Part shown: positions 26,555 through 34,803 of the stretch, piece after piece | How the letters are laid out: the number at the start of each line of letters is the position of its first letter | Position numbering within the stretch: position 1 is the stretch's first letter | Assembly: GCA_019217005.1 (NCBI GenBank) | Contig: JAHBNG010000045.1 | Span: forward strand, 1-64,000 | Length of the DNA: 64,000 nt | Direction of reading: 5' to 3' | Origin: Chloroflexi bacterium TSY | GTDB lineage: Bacteria > Chloroflexota > Anaerolineae > Caldilineales > Caldilineaceae | Translations under genes and position numbers: made by a program | The notes under the pieces: model-generated | The model's input: the letters and a program-made list of their open reading frames with translations, nothing else | Database searches by the model: none | Told to the model about the DNA's origin: nothing

Positions 26555-27826
26555 ATGAACGTGTACAACGACCAACGCTTGCGTCCCAACAGCGACTGGC
26601 AACAAGACCTCGAACGATTGAAGGTTATCAGACGCAATGAAGAAACCACGCCCGATCTCGCACGGATGGCCGCCTATCGTTATGCGCGCCTTCAAGCGCA
26701 AATCGCCCGCCATGATTGCGCGGGCGCTCTACTCTTCAGCCCGATGAATGTGCGCTACGCAACCGAAACGGTATATGCGCCGATCACCAACATGCATTCG
26801 CCGACCCGAGCAGTCTTCGTTCCGAACGAAGGTTCTGCCGTCCTATATGACTCGGCCCCGCCTAACTCTTTTTCAATTCCAGACTTCGTCGGAGAAGTGC
26901 GTGAAGCGCCTCTAACGGCCTATTTCATCGCCGGAGACGCCTACGCAAACCGCTCCCGCGGGTGGGCAAGTGAGATCGCGGATCTTGCCAGAACCTATGG
27001 CGGCGACAGCAAACGCATTGCCATTGATATGTTCGAGCCCGAATTCATATTGGCGCTGCATGGCGTAGGTTTGGAGATCGTCAATGCCGAAAGATTGGTC
27101 GAGCGAGCAGGTGCTGTCAAGTCGGATGATGAACTGCAATGTATTGTTGCCTCTGTCGCCGTCGCTGAACGTGGGCTTGCGAGGATCCGCGAGCACTTGC
27201 AAGCAGGTGTGACCGAACAGGCGCTGTGGGCACACCTCCCATATGAGAACGCCATGCATGGCGGTGGGTGGTTCGAATATGCGATCCTCACTTCTGGCGA
27301 GAGAACCAATCCGTGGGGGCAGGAGTGCAGCGACAAGCTCATCATCGCCGGGGAACTGGTCACGGTAGACACTGGTATGATCGGGCCTTTTGGCTATGGA
27401 GCCGATATTTCCAGAACGTTTTACTGCCAACCCGCCACACCATCACCGGAACAGAAGCGTCTCTACCGAACGGCATTCGAGAATCTGAGCGTCAATATTG
27501 AACTGATTCGGGCGGGCTTGAGTTTTCGCGAGTTCGCCGAACGGTCCTGGTCTGTTCCAAGGGAATTCTGGGCGCGGCGCTACAATTCGGTTGCCCACGG
27601 TGTCGGCATGGGGAATGAGTGGCCCCACATCCCCTTTGCCCCAGATTGGGACGATAATGACAAGCGAGAGGATGTTTTCGAAGAGAATATGGTCATGGCG
27701 ATTGAGAGTTGCATCGGTCGTGAGGATGGTCGCGAATGTGTCAAACTAGAAGAAATGGTCGTTGTCACCAACGGGAAGTGTCAGTTGCTGTCGACGTTTC
27801 CGTTTGAGGCCGAGTTGCTGGCTTGA
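26555..27826 (+). CDS. M24-family metalloenzyme, possibly DddP-like
   Basis: A 423-residue protein with the 'pita-bread' M24 fold. The N-terminal creatinase-like domain is at about 30-185 and the catalytic domain at about 190-423. Di-metal ligands are all visible: VDTGMIG (Asp), GADISRTF (Asp), VAHGVGMGNE (His), MAIESCIG (Glu) and VKLEEM (Glu). The surrounding pattern SGERTNPWGQE and HGVGMGNEWPHIPF resembles DMSP lyase DddP more than typical Xaa-Pro aminopeptidases, but I cannot verify this. Whether it cleaves DMSP or a peptide is therefore open. MITE H ends just upstream and no good ribosome-binding site is visible. Confidence 0.8.
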   Translation: MNVYNDQRLRPNSDWQQDLERLKVIRRNEETTPDLARMAAYRYARLQAQIARHDCAGALLFSPMNVRYATETVYAPITNMHSPTRAVFVPNEGSAVLYDSAPPNSFSIPDFVGEVREAPLTAYFIAGDAYANRSRGWASEIADLARTYGGDSKRIAIDMFEPEFILALHGVGLEIVNAERLVERAGAVKSDDELQCIVASVAVAERGLARIREHLQAGVTEQALWAHLPYENAMHGGGWFEYAILTSGERTNPWGQECSDKLIIAGELVTVDTGMIGPFGYGADISRTFYCQPATPSPEQKRLYRTAFENLSVNIELIRAGLSFREFAERSWSVPREFWARRYNSVAHGVGMGNEWPHIPFAPDWDDNDKREDVFEENMVMAIESCIGREDGRECVKLEEMVVVTNGKCQLLSTFPFEAELLA

Positions 27827-27886
27827 ACCGCAAAATGGCCTACAGGCACGCCAGATGAGGAGCAAGATATCTCTATGAGAATACCC

Positions 27887-29791
27887 CTACCGTGTATACT
27901 CCCAAAGATGCTGCATTTCTGCACACGTATTCAAGAGTTCGTCGAGCGAACCCCGACCTACTGTTCGGCCATTTTGCAGGACGATAACCTGATCCGCACG
28001 CATGAGGGGCGTGCGGCGGTTTGATACGGCCAGACAGGTGAGATCTGACTCTGTATCTAAGCGATCCCACAATTTTTTCTCGGTCTCGACGTCGAGTGCG
28101 CTTGAGAGATCGTCGATCACGAGCAACTCGGGTTTGCGCACAAACATACGAGCTGCGGCTGCACGTTGCAGCTGTCCACCAGAGAGCTTGATGCCGCGTG
28201 TACCGATAACCGTCTCCAAGCCTGCCTCCAATGTGTCGATATCTTTCTCAAAGACAGCAGATTGGATTGCATGGTCGAGTTCGGCCCGTTCAACAGACAG
28301 GCCAAGCAGTAGGTTCTCTCGCAAGGTTGCGCTAAACAGCTGCGGTACCTGGGGCGTATATGCAATGCGAGGAGGCACAAAAAAAGTGGTTGGTTCTTCA
28401 ATTATTGAACCATTCCAGTAGATTTCGCCAGCATCCCTGGGCAATAAGCCCAACAATGCACGCAACAACATTGACTTTCCTGCACCGATCCTCCCCGTCA
28501 CGACTGTCAACGTGCCTCGCTCCAGTGTAAATGAAATGTCTTTCAGTCCATGGCTTACGGAATGATGGTTATCGTTTACTTTGTCTGTGCCGGAAGGACG
28601 GTACGTCAGATTCATCACATCAAGTTTCTCTAAGGGTGTGACGAATGTTTGCGGCCAACCCAATTGAGGTGTGGTTTGCGTTTCCAAATGATTTTGTACG
28701 CTCTTTTTTTGTGGAACGATTGGGTAATGCTCGACAAGCATATCTTTTGCGGCGCTATTTGCGGTACTATCTGTAAGTGCACTATCTTTTGCGGTCTCGT
28801 CCGCGGAATTGTTCGTTAAGAATTCACTCAAACGCGTCACCGATACATCGACATGTTTATATTGCGTCAAGTAGGTGCCCAATTGTGGTGTGATTTTTGT
28901 AAGCCACGTCAGGTATGACACATAAATGGCAAAGTCACCGATAGTGAATGTGCCTGCACGCATGGATTCTGCCACGACTAACAGAATAACTCCCGTGCCC
29001 AGTTCTGCCGCATTGCTAGAAATGGACTGGAGCCCTTGACGTAAAAGTACATTTGCAACCATTGCTTTGCGACGCGTTTCGTTCAATGTTTGGAAGTGGT
29101 CTATCATGCGGTGTTCAGCCCCAGCAACTTTGATGGCTAGAACCGTGCGAAACATCTCGCCCAGCCAGCTTGTCACATCCGCAACCGCCCTTTGATTTGC
29201 CAGACTATAGCGCACGAGTCGTTTGCCAAAAGAGTTCACAAGGATTGCTGTTGCCAGCAGTGGTACAAATACAAGGAAGGTAGCAAAAACATTGATTGCT
29301 GCCAAAACCCAAAACGCAACACCAAACGCGAGCAGCAGCGCAACAGGTTCTGCGATGAAAGCAAGGAAGTCGCCGACCGTTTCTCCATCATCACGCAGGC
29401 GACCAATTGCTTCTCCCGTGGACGCGGGGAGCGTATACTTATCTGGACGTCCTAGGGTGTGCCTCAAAATGTTCACCCGTAGCAATGTACTGAGATCACG
29501 CTTCAGCGTCACCCTCATGAGAGCTCCAATGCCCAAGTTCGTAATCCGACTAATCTCCGTGACAATCAACAGGGTGACAATCGTCCACAGGTTCAATCCT
29601 GCAGCCTGTTGCCCGGACAGCGTATCAAAAAATTCACTAATGATTAGACCGGGAATCAACGGGAATAGGAAGAAAAGAAAATCTGTAATGATGGGGTTGG
29701 CGATAAAAACGCCTGCCCGGAACAGCCCCAGCTTCAAGAATCGTTGCAATGAGTTCATGGTTTTAGATATTGGTTGCTGGTTATTGGTCAT
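27887..29791 (-). CDS. ABC exporter half-transporter, degenerate ATPase site
   Basis: A fused membrane/ATPase half-transporter of the ABCB/lipid-drug exporter type (634 residues). Membrane segments span about 20-320. The ATPase domain has Walker A GRIGAGKS, an intact signature LSGGQLQRA and Walker B LLVIDDLSSALD, where Asp replaces the catalytic Glu. The switch His is replaced by Asn (AVSNRRT). It therefore supplies the poorly hydrolysing half of a heterodimer with the gene at 29781. The start ATG at 29791 overlaps the upstream stop by 11 bp; an ATG at 29758 is an alternative. An unusual 70-residue Ser/Asp-rich linker (about 335-410) separates membrane and ATPase domains. Confidence 0.88.
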   Translation of the reverse strand: MTNNQQPISKTMNSLQRFLKLGLFRAGVFIANPIITDFLFFLFPLIPGLIISEFFDTLSGQQAAGLNLWTIVTLLIVTEISRITNLGIGALMRVTLKRDLSTLLRVNILRHTLGRPDKYTLPASTGEAIGRLRDDGETVGDFLAFIAEPVALLLAFGVAFWVLAAINVFATFLVFVPLLATAILVNSFGKRLVRYSLANQRAVADVTSWLGEMFRTVLAIKVAGAEHRMIDHFQTLNETRRKAMVANVLLRQGLQSISSNAAELGTGVILLVVAESMRAGTFTIGDFAIYVSYLTWLTKITPQLGTYLTQYKHVDVSVTRLSEFLTNNSADETAKDSALTDSTANSAAKDMLVEHYPIVPQKKSVQNHLETQTTPQLGWPQTFVTPLEKLDVMNLTYRPSGTDKVNDNHHSVSHGLKDISFTLERGTLTVVTGRIGAGKSMLLRALLGLLPRDAGEIYWNGSIIEEPTTFFVPPRIAYTPQVPQLFSATLRENLLLGLSVERAELDHAIQSAVFEKDIDTLEAGLETVIGTRGIKLSGGQLQRAAAARMFVRKPELLVIDDLSSALDVETEKKLWDRLDTESDLTCLAVSNRRTPLMRADQVIVLQNGRTVGRGSLDELLNTCAEMQHLWEYTR

Positions 29792-31598
29792 ATTGTGAAC
29801 TATATGCAAGAAACGAATGACGAATCGAATCCTCTAGCCCGACTTGCAAAAGATGGGCAAACTTAGTTGTCGGTGAAGTTGCCAATTCCTCACGAGGTCC
29901 ATATTCTACAATTCGCCCGTTCTCCATTATCATGATGGTATCGACACGTTGGACGGTGGCCAGGCGATGTGCAATCACAATGGCCGTCCTGTTCATGAGC
30001 AGTCGATCAAGGGCTCTTTCTATATGCTGCTCGGTGATGGGGTCAAGACGTGATGACGCCTCGTCGAGGACGATCAACGCTGGGTTGCTGAGAAATACCC
30101 GGGTAAACGCCAACAATTGTGCTTCCCCAGCCGAAAGGTGGCTGTGATGATAATCCAACTTTGTATCAAGTCCACTGGGCAATGTCTCGACCCAAGAGGC
30201 AAGTCCTACCTCGTTTAGAGTCGTCATAATCCGTTCGTCGTCTATCGAATGGTCAAAAAATGTGAGGTTGTCTCGTACGGTAGCATCAAAGAGTTGGACA
30301 TCTTGGGTGACCAAGCCAATTTGACGTCGCAGGTCAGGTAGCGTGAGTTCAGGCAGGTTTTCATTGTTCAGGCGAATCGTGCCCACTGTCGGCTCATACA
30401 AGCGAAATAGTAACCGCGTCAGCGTGGTCTTGCCACTGCCCGTATGGCCCAAGATGCCCAGGACTTCACCCGGCTCTAAGCTGAACGAGATATCATGAAG
30501 AACGGGCTTGCCCAGTGTATAGCTGAATGATACATTGGCAAATTCTGTTTTGACGCCAGCCGACACGCGGTTATGGAGCGGTAATTTCTTCCGTCCCGTA
30601 TCGACAATCTTGCTCTCTGTTTCTACAAGTTCTCGCACACGTACGACACTGGCTATCGCCTTTTGGAAATCTTGCATCTGGCGGCTAATCTCCTCGACGG
30701 GACGCATGAGCATGTCTGTATAGCGATAGATAAGATATGCAGTCCCCAAGGTAATGATCTGGTTGGTATAGAGGTTGACAATGAAGACTAAAGTAATTGC
30801 CGTAACGACGGTAAAAAAGAGACGCGATGCACTGACTGTGAAGACCAAAATAACATTCATCTTCCGTGCCATCTGCAGATGTGTGTAACCGTGTTCACGC
30901 AGTTGCTCCACAGAAAATTCCGTTGCACCATTTGCATGGAGATCGTCGATACCACCAAGTCGCTCTTCCAAAAAGCTGAGCAAATTGGTCATTGCTTGCC
31001 GTACGGCCGTGATGGAAGGAACAGCCACATCGCGTATGCGCATGATGATCAGTAGCCCAACAATGGTCATAACCGTGAGCATCCCGGCCAACCAGAGATC
31101 GATCCGAGTGAGAGTCATCAATATCCCAATAACAAGGAGCGCATTTCCCACCAGAAGAACCACAAACCGCGAAAAGAAATTGCCCAAAGCAGTCACATCC
31201 CCATCGATGCGTTCAATCAGTTCGCCTGGTGTGCGGCTGATATGAAAGGACATGTCCAGTTGCAAGCAGTGCAGGGCGACATCCGCACGCAATTGGTTCG
31301 TGGCCATCATCCCCAAGTTTTCGGCGACGTATGTCTCTATGACAGAGGTGATTTGTATGGCAATTGCAAGACCAAGAAACACCGCGGCGATGCGTAGGAG
31401 GACGTGGAGCGGCTCTCCTTCAACAGCAGCATCAATAAAGCGGCTGAGAATGAGTGGACTATAAAGCTGCAACCCAATGACGATAAGTAATAACAAAAAG
31501 AGAAGACCTGCCTGCTTCCAGTGAGGTTTTAAGTAGGTTAGAAGCAGATTGACATAGGGGTTCAGTTGGATCTTTGACTCTTTGTGCTTAAACTTCAT
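29781..31598 (-). CDS. ABC exporter half-transporter, active ATPase partner
   Basis: A 605-residue half-transporter with six predicted membrane segments (about 25-320) and a C-terminal ATPase. Walker A is GHTGSGKT, Walker B with catalytic Glu is LIVLDEASSRLD, and the switch His is present (IAHRLATV). The signature is altered to LSAGEAQ. Together with the overlapping gene at 27887 one composite ATP site is canonical and one is degenerate on both faces, as in TM287/288- or BmrCD-type exporters. GGAGG lies 7 bases before the ATG, and the start overlaps the end of the regulator gene by 11 bp. The cargo is unknown. Confidence 0.9.
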   Translation of the reverse strand: MKFKHKESKIQLNPYVNLLLTYLKPHWKQAGLLFLLLLIVIGLQLYSPLILSRFIDAAVEGEPLHVLLRIAAVFLGLAIAIQITSVIETYVAENLGMMATNQLRADVALHCLQLDMSFHISRTPGELIERIDGDVTALGNFFSRFVVLLVGNALLVIGILMTLTRIDLWLAGMLTVMTIVGLLIIMRIRDVAVPSITAVRQAMTNLLSFLEERLGGIDDLHANGATEFSVEQLREHGYTHLQMARKMNVILVFTVSASRLFFTVVTAITLVFIVNLYTNQIITLGTAYLIYRYTDMLMRPVEEISRQMQDFQKAIASVVRVRELVETESKIVDTGRKKLPLHNRVSAGVKTEFANVSFSYTLGKPVLHDISFSLEPGEVLGILGHTGSGKTTLTRLLFRLYEPTVGTIRLNNENLPELTLPDLRRQIGLVTQDVQLFDATVRDNLTFFDHSIDDERIMTTLNEVGLASWVETLPSGLDTKLDYHHSHLSAGEAQLLAFTRVFLSNPALIVLDEASSRLDPITEQHIERALDRLLMNRTAIVIAHRLATVQRVDTIMIMENGRIVEYGPREELATSPTTKFAHLLQVGLEDSIRHSFLAYSSQYDQ

Positions 31599-32187
31599 CT
31601 GGGACCTCCGCTCGCATTGCCGTAAATTTCGCAGTGGTCGCCATGACAGCCATTTCCGCCCGAGAATTGATATTTAGCTTCCTGTACATATTCCGCATAT
31701 GCGTCTTCAGGGTATTCACTGAAATCTTGAGTTCTGACGCTAATGCTTCTTCGGTCAAATTGACGGTCTGAAGTTCGCCGAAGTAGCAAAAAATTTCTCG
31801 TTCTCGTTCGGTTAAAATCCCCCATGGGTAATCGGAAGCATTGAACTGAACTTCTTGCCATGTCGGTATTCTGGGTCTGGGCAGTACTGTAAGGCCATAT
31901 AGGATGTACCCCTCACCACGCACAGTCATGAGTAATGAACTGCTCCGGGCCGACATCAGATCGAGCTTGCAGCGCAGTTGCTGAATAATGGTTGCCAGGC
32001 TGTCGTCGGCCACGCCAGAATAGATTTTATCGTCGGGATAGGCTGCGAAGATTAGATCGTCTTTCGGAACAAGCTCGCCTAGTTTTTCGACTAAACGGCA
32101 AAGTACGCGGTACTCTAGTGGCGTGAGGGCTGCTGTACCGTTCGCACTGATGATCTCACGCCGATCTCGATCAATATACAATTTCAT
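31588..32187 (-). CDS. Regulator with two DNA-binding domains (OmpR-type wHTH + LuxR HTH)
   Basis: A 199-residue protein. Residues 1-98 form an OmpR/PhoB-type winged helix (LTPLEYRVLCRLVEKLGELV, ending TVRGEGYILYG). Residues about 125-185 form a LuxR/NarL-type helix-turn-helix (LTEREREIFCYFGELQ, then LKISVNTLKTHMRNMYRKLN). There is no receiver domain. Two different DNA-binding modules in one short protein is unusual. It is the first gene of an overlapping operon with both halves of an ABC exporter, so it probably controls that operon. The ATG at 32187 is preferred; an in-frame GTG lies at 32217. Confidence 0.8.
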   Translation of the reverse strand: MKLYIDRDRREIISANGTAALTPLEYRVLCRLVEKLGELVPKDDLIFAAYPDDKIYSGVADDSLATIIQQLRCKLDLMSARSSSLLMTVRGEGYILYGLTVLPRPRIPTWQEVQFNASDYPWGILTEREREIFCYFGELQTVNLTEEALASELKISVNTLKTHMRNMYRKLNINSRAEMAVMATTAKFTAMRAEVPDEV

Positions 32188-32300
32188 GCGAGTCCCCAAA
32201 AAGGAGCGGAATCTCACAAAGTATGTAAAAGCTATTTAAACCCTTAACGGAGCAACATCGACAGCTTTGTGTCGATATGCAAGTGATGGTTGAGTGCCGC

Positions 32301-32348
32301 TGCAGGCCCTGTTTGGGCCGACGGCCTGCACAATTGCAGGCCCAAACA
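32301..32348 (-). promoter_or_regulatory. Leader with competing hairpins upstream of the exporter operon
   Basis: TGCAGGCC (32301-32308), GGCCTGCA (32323-32330) and GCAGGCCC (32336-32343) allow two alternative stems. A third arm pair, TGTTTGGGCC/GGCCCAAACA (32310-32319/32339-32348), is perfect over 10 bp. Located 115-160 bp before the regulator start, it could be an attenuator or an operator cluster. Confidence 0.45.
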
Positions 32349-32930
32349 ACTAGTCTCTCAGAGAGAGTGAATTTACATAATTTGGGATGCCACTCAAAAA
32401 AAGTCAAAGCGGCCAGGAAGCGATCTTGTTCCCAGACCGATCTCGTTAGCGACATCACTCAAGCTTTGGACAATCGTCCCTTGAGTGAGAGTATTCCCAT
32501 TGTCCGAAATTTAAGCGGTGTCTCTATCAGCAACGGGTGGTGCATCATCCATCCAAAAAGTTCGAGTTAGCCGATGGGAGCGACCCGAAAATAAAGGTTG
32601 GATTGAGTACTAGTCAGTGAATCCCCAAAACTCTGAAAAATTATCGCTAGAATACTCTGAAATGAACAGGCATTGCAATCGCCCGATTACAGTATTTCTG
32701 TTATCACCTGAACGTAGTATTATTTTTGCTTCAAAATCTCCAGTTATTTACTCATATAAATGATATACTGTGTGTACAGTCAAGGCGGCATCACGACGTT
32801 CAATCCATTTGGGTGGGCACCACAAAGTGTATAAACGGAGTCGGCTTTCTGATTGAGCGGACCCTGTTTACAGACTTTGGGGTATCCTGTCACCCGATTT
32901 CAGGGTTGAAACGTCCATGCCGATCCTGAA
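32349..32930. other. Gene-free stretch
   Basis: No frame with a ribosome-binding site or recognisable product is seen. The short GAGTCCCCAAAA/GAATCCCCAAAA motif occurs three times between 32190 and 32960, without evident function. Confidence 0.4.
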
Positions 32931-32976
32931 ACGAGCAGGTCTGCGAGTCCCCAAAACTACATAAAGACCTGCTCGT
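32931..32976. terminator. Perfect 12-bp hairpin followed by a T-rich tract
   Basis: ACGAGCAGGTCT (32931-32942) and its exact inverse (32965-32976) flank a 22-base loop; TTGCTTTTCACC follows on the + strand. It looks like a terminator for an unidentified + strand transcript or a small element end. Confidence 0.4.
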
Positions 32977-33033
32977 TTGCTTTTCACCTTTTCTCTACAA
33001 CCTCGAAGCGAATCCGCATACAATTGTCTAGTA

Positions 33034-33250
33034 TCAGTAGATCCAAATTTCAGGTTTTGAGAGAGAATTCTGGCTAAACAGTTGACATAAATACAAATTT
33101 GCCGGTCGATATCTAGTTTTTGCGTTAGATTTGGGCGATTTTCAGATATGAAATAGGTTGTTTTCTGTAACCGAAATCTGAATAAATGACTCCAAAATCC
33201 CTGCAATCTCGACTGAAAATAGCCAAAAACGCCAAATTTGGATCTACTGA
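33034..33250. repeat. MITE family A, copy 2 (uninterrupted, 217 bp)
   Basis: Ends TCAGTAGATCCAAATTT and its inverse; GTA lies on both sides. The interior reads CAGATATGAAAT where copy 1 carries IS copy 1, so this is the empty site for that insertion. Confidence 0.8.
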
Positions 33251-33392
33251 GTATAGCATAAGTCTCCTGCCCGCTTTTGCCGCGTTTACCTGATTGACCT
33301 GCATGCAGAATCTTCTCGCCCCGAAACGTCAAAAGACTTCTCACAACTCAGATCATTCATACGTTCATGAAGAAACATCTCCGTAACCAAAG

Positions 33393-33579
33393 AGCAATTT
33401 CAAATTGAAAACGGGACAGTGGTGCGCCAGGTGACAGTCACTCCCGAAATCTCCCACTTGGCGGCGGAAGTTCACGCCCGCTGGGTTGTGAAGTGACGGT
33501 GCGAGAACGAAAGTTCATCAACCCTTTCTGTCCATTCGTAAGTGACTGTCACCTGGAACGGTCTAATTTGAAATTGCTG
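33393..33579. repeat. MITE family D, long copy (187 bp) with 10-bp target duplication
   Basis: Termini AGCAATTTCAAATT and its inverse. The inner AGGTGACAGTCACT and AGTGACTGTCACCT are also inverted. GTAACCAAAG is duplicated outside (33383-33392 and 33580-33589). The related region at 39385-39420 lacks the insertion. Confidence 0.75.
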
Positions 33580-33596
33580 GTAACCAAAGAGCACAG

Positions 33597-33684
33597 TTGA
33601 AATATTCAGAAGTTCTGCTATACTGCCTGTTAAGTCGATCTGGCGACAACCGAGAAAACGGGAATAGGCCAGACAGAATGACAA
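33597..33684 (+). ncRNA. Repeated promoter plus structured-RNA candidate, copy 1
   Basis: TTGAAA (33597) and TATACT (33619) with a 16-bp spacer precede a transcript-like stretch. Its outer stem TCTGGC/GCCAGA is matched at the second copy (39407-39503) by TCCGG/CCGGA, a compensating change. GGAATAG and GACAGAATGA are conserved in both. MITE B follows directly, and the iminopeptidase gene starts 147 bp downstream. Confidence 0.4.
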
Positions 33685-33685
33685 T

Positions 33686-33802
33686 CTCAGTAGATCCAAA
33701 TTCCTGTGAAGGAGGTGTTCTCTAACGCTGGTTCCAGTCGAGTACAGCCGCATTAGAGAATGCTCAATCCGCTGTTCATAGACACATTTTGGATCCACTG
33801 AG
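33686..33802. repeat. MITE family B, copy 2 (117 bp)
   Basis: CTCAGTAGATCCAAATT at the left; TTTTGGATCCACTGAG at the right. Its interior matches the reverse of 17228-17487 without the nested 133-bp element. It lies 28 bp before the iminopeptidase start. Confidence 0.75.
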
Positions 33803-33830
33803 TTTATATGTTTGAATCGAGGATCATGCG

Positions 33831-34778
33831 ATGAATCAGTCTCACGATAGTGAGCCACACGATAGCGGACAAATTGAGGCGGGGGACGGTCACCAGATCT
33901 ACTGGGAATGTCACGGTAATCCCAATGGTAAGCCGGCCGTCTACTTCCACGGAGGACCCGGCAGCGGTTTTAATCGACGGATCCCGCACATGTTCAACCT
34001 TCAAGCGTATCGCGTTTTGCTATTCGATCAGCGAGGTTGTGGGCGGAGTCGGCCGCTGGCAAACGCCGCCGCTGCCGACCTGAATGCCAACACTACCCAT
34101 CATCTTATTGCCGATGTAGAGCTGCTGCGCGAACACCTCGGAGTCGACCGATGGACGCTCTTGGGGCTCTCTTGGGGCACTACGTTGGGCCTAGCCTATG
34201 CGCAGGCGCACCCCCAGCGAGTCTCCGGTGCGGTCTTCGGACTGATAACGACGACATCCCATCGCGAAGTTGAGTGGATCACAGAAGGCGTCGGACGAAT
34301 TTTTCCGCGTGAGTGGGAGCGATTCGTGGCTGCAGTACCGGAGCATTTACGCGACCGTCCGTTGGTCGACGCCTATGCAGAACTTCTCTTCGACCGGGAC
34401 CCACAGGTACAGGCGCACGCAGCCAAGGAGTGGTGCGCTTGGGAAGACGCCCACGTGTCGCTCGCACCTGGTCATAAGCCAATGACCCGCTACGAAGATC
34501 CAGCGTTCCGGCTCCTCTTCGCGAGACTCGTCACGCATTATTGGCGCAACGCGGCCTTTCTCGAGCCTGATCAGTTGCTGCGCGATGCGTCCATTCTAAA
34601 CGGCATCCCGGGCGTACTGATTCACGGTCGCTTCGATGTGAGCTCACCGCTGGAGACTGCGTGGCACCTATCCCAACGCTGGACAACCAGTCGTCTCCAG
34701 ATTGTTGACGACGCTGGGCATGGAGGAGGCGGAATCGGTGCTGCAGTCACCGCCGCGCTCGCCGAGTTCTCGACCTGA
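33831..34778 (+). CDS. pip: Proline iminopeptidase (alpha/beta hydrolase, peptidase S33)
   Basis: A 315-residue cytoplasmic aminopeptidase releasing N-terminal proline. The oxyanion-hole motif HGGPGSG (about residue 40), DQRGCGRS, the nucleophile elbow GLSWGTTL (Ser about 113), catalytic Asp in HGRFDVSSP and His in DAGHGGGG match the proline iminopeptidase signature set closely. Length is typical. The gene is monocistronic between MITE B and the convergent NHL-repeat gene. No strong ribosome-binding site precedes the ATG. Confidence 0.88.
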   Translation: MNQSHDSEPHDSGQIEAGDGHQIYWECHGNPNGKPAVYFHGGPGSGFNRRIPHMFNLQAYRVLLFDQRGCGRSRPLANAAAADLNANTTHHLIADVELLREHLGVDRWTLLGLSWGTTLGLAYAQAHPQRVSGAVFGLITTTSHREVEWITEGVGRIFPREWERFVAAVPEHLRDRPLVDAYAELLFDRDPQVQAHAAKEWCAWEDAHVSLAPGHKPMTRYEDPAFRLLFARLVTHYWRNAAFLEPDQLLRDASILNGIPGVLIHGRFDVSSPLETAWHLSQRWTTSRLQIVDDAGHGGGGIGAAVTAALAEFST

Positions 34779-34803
34779 ACTCTCATGTGATATGTCGCAC
34801 ATA

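Noticed and set aside
32868..33344. 158-codon minus-strand frame
   Set aside because: It runs through a hairpin and the whole of MITE A copy 2; no domain and no start signal.
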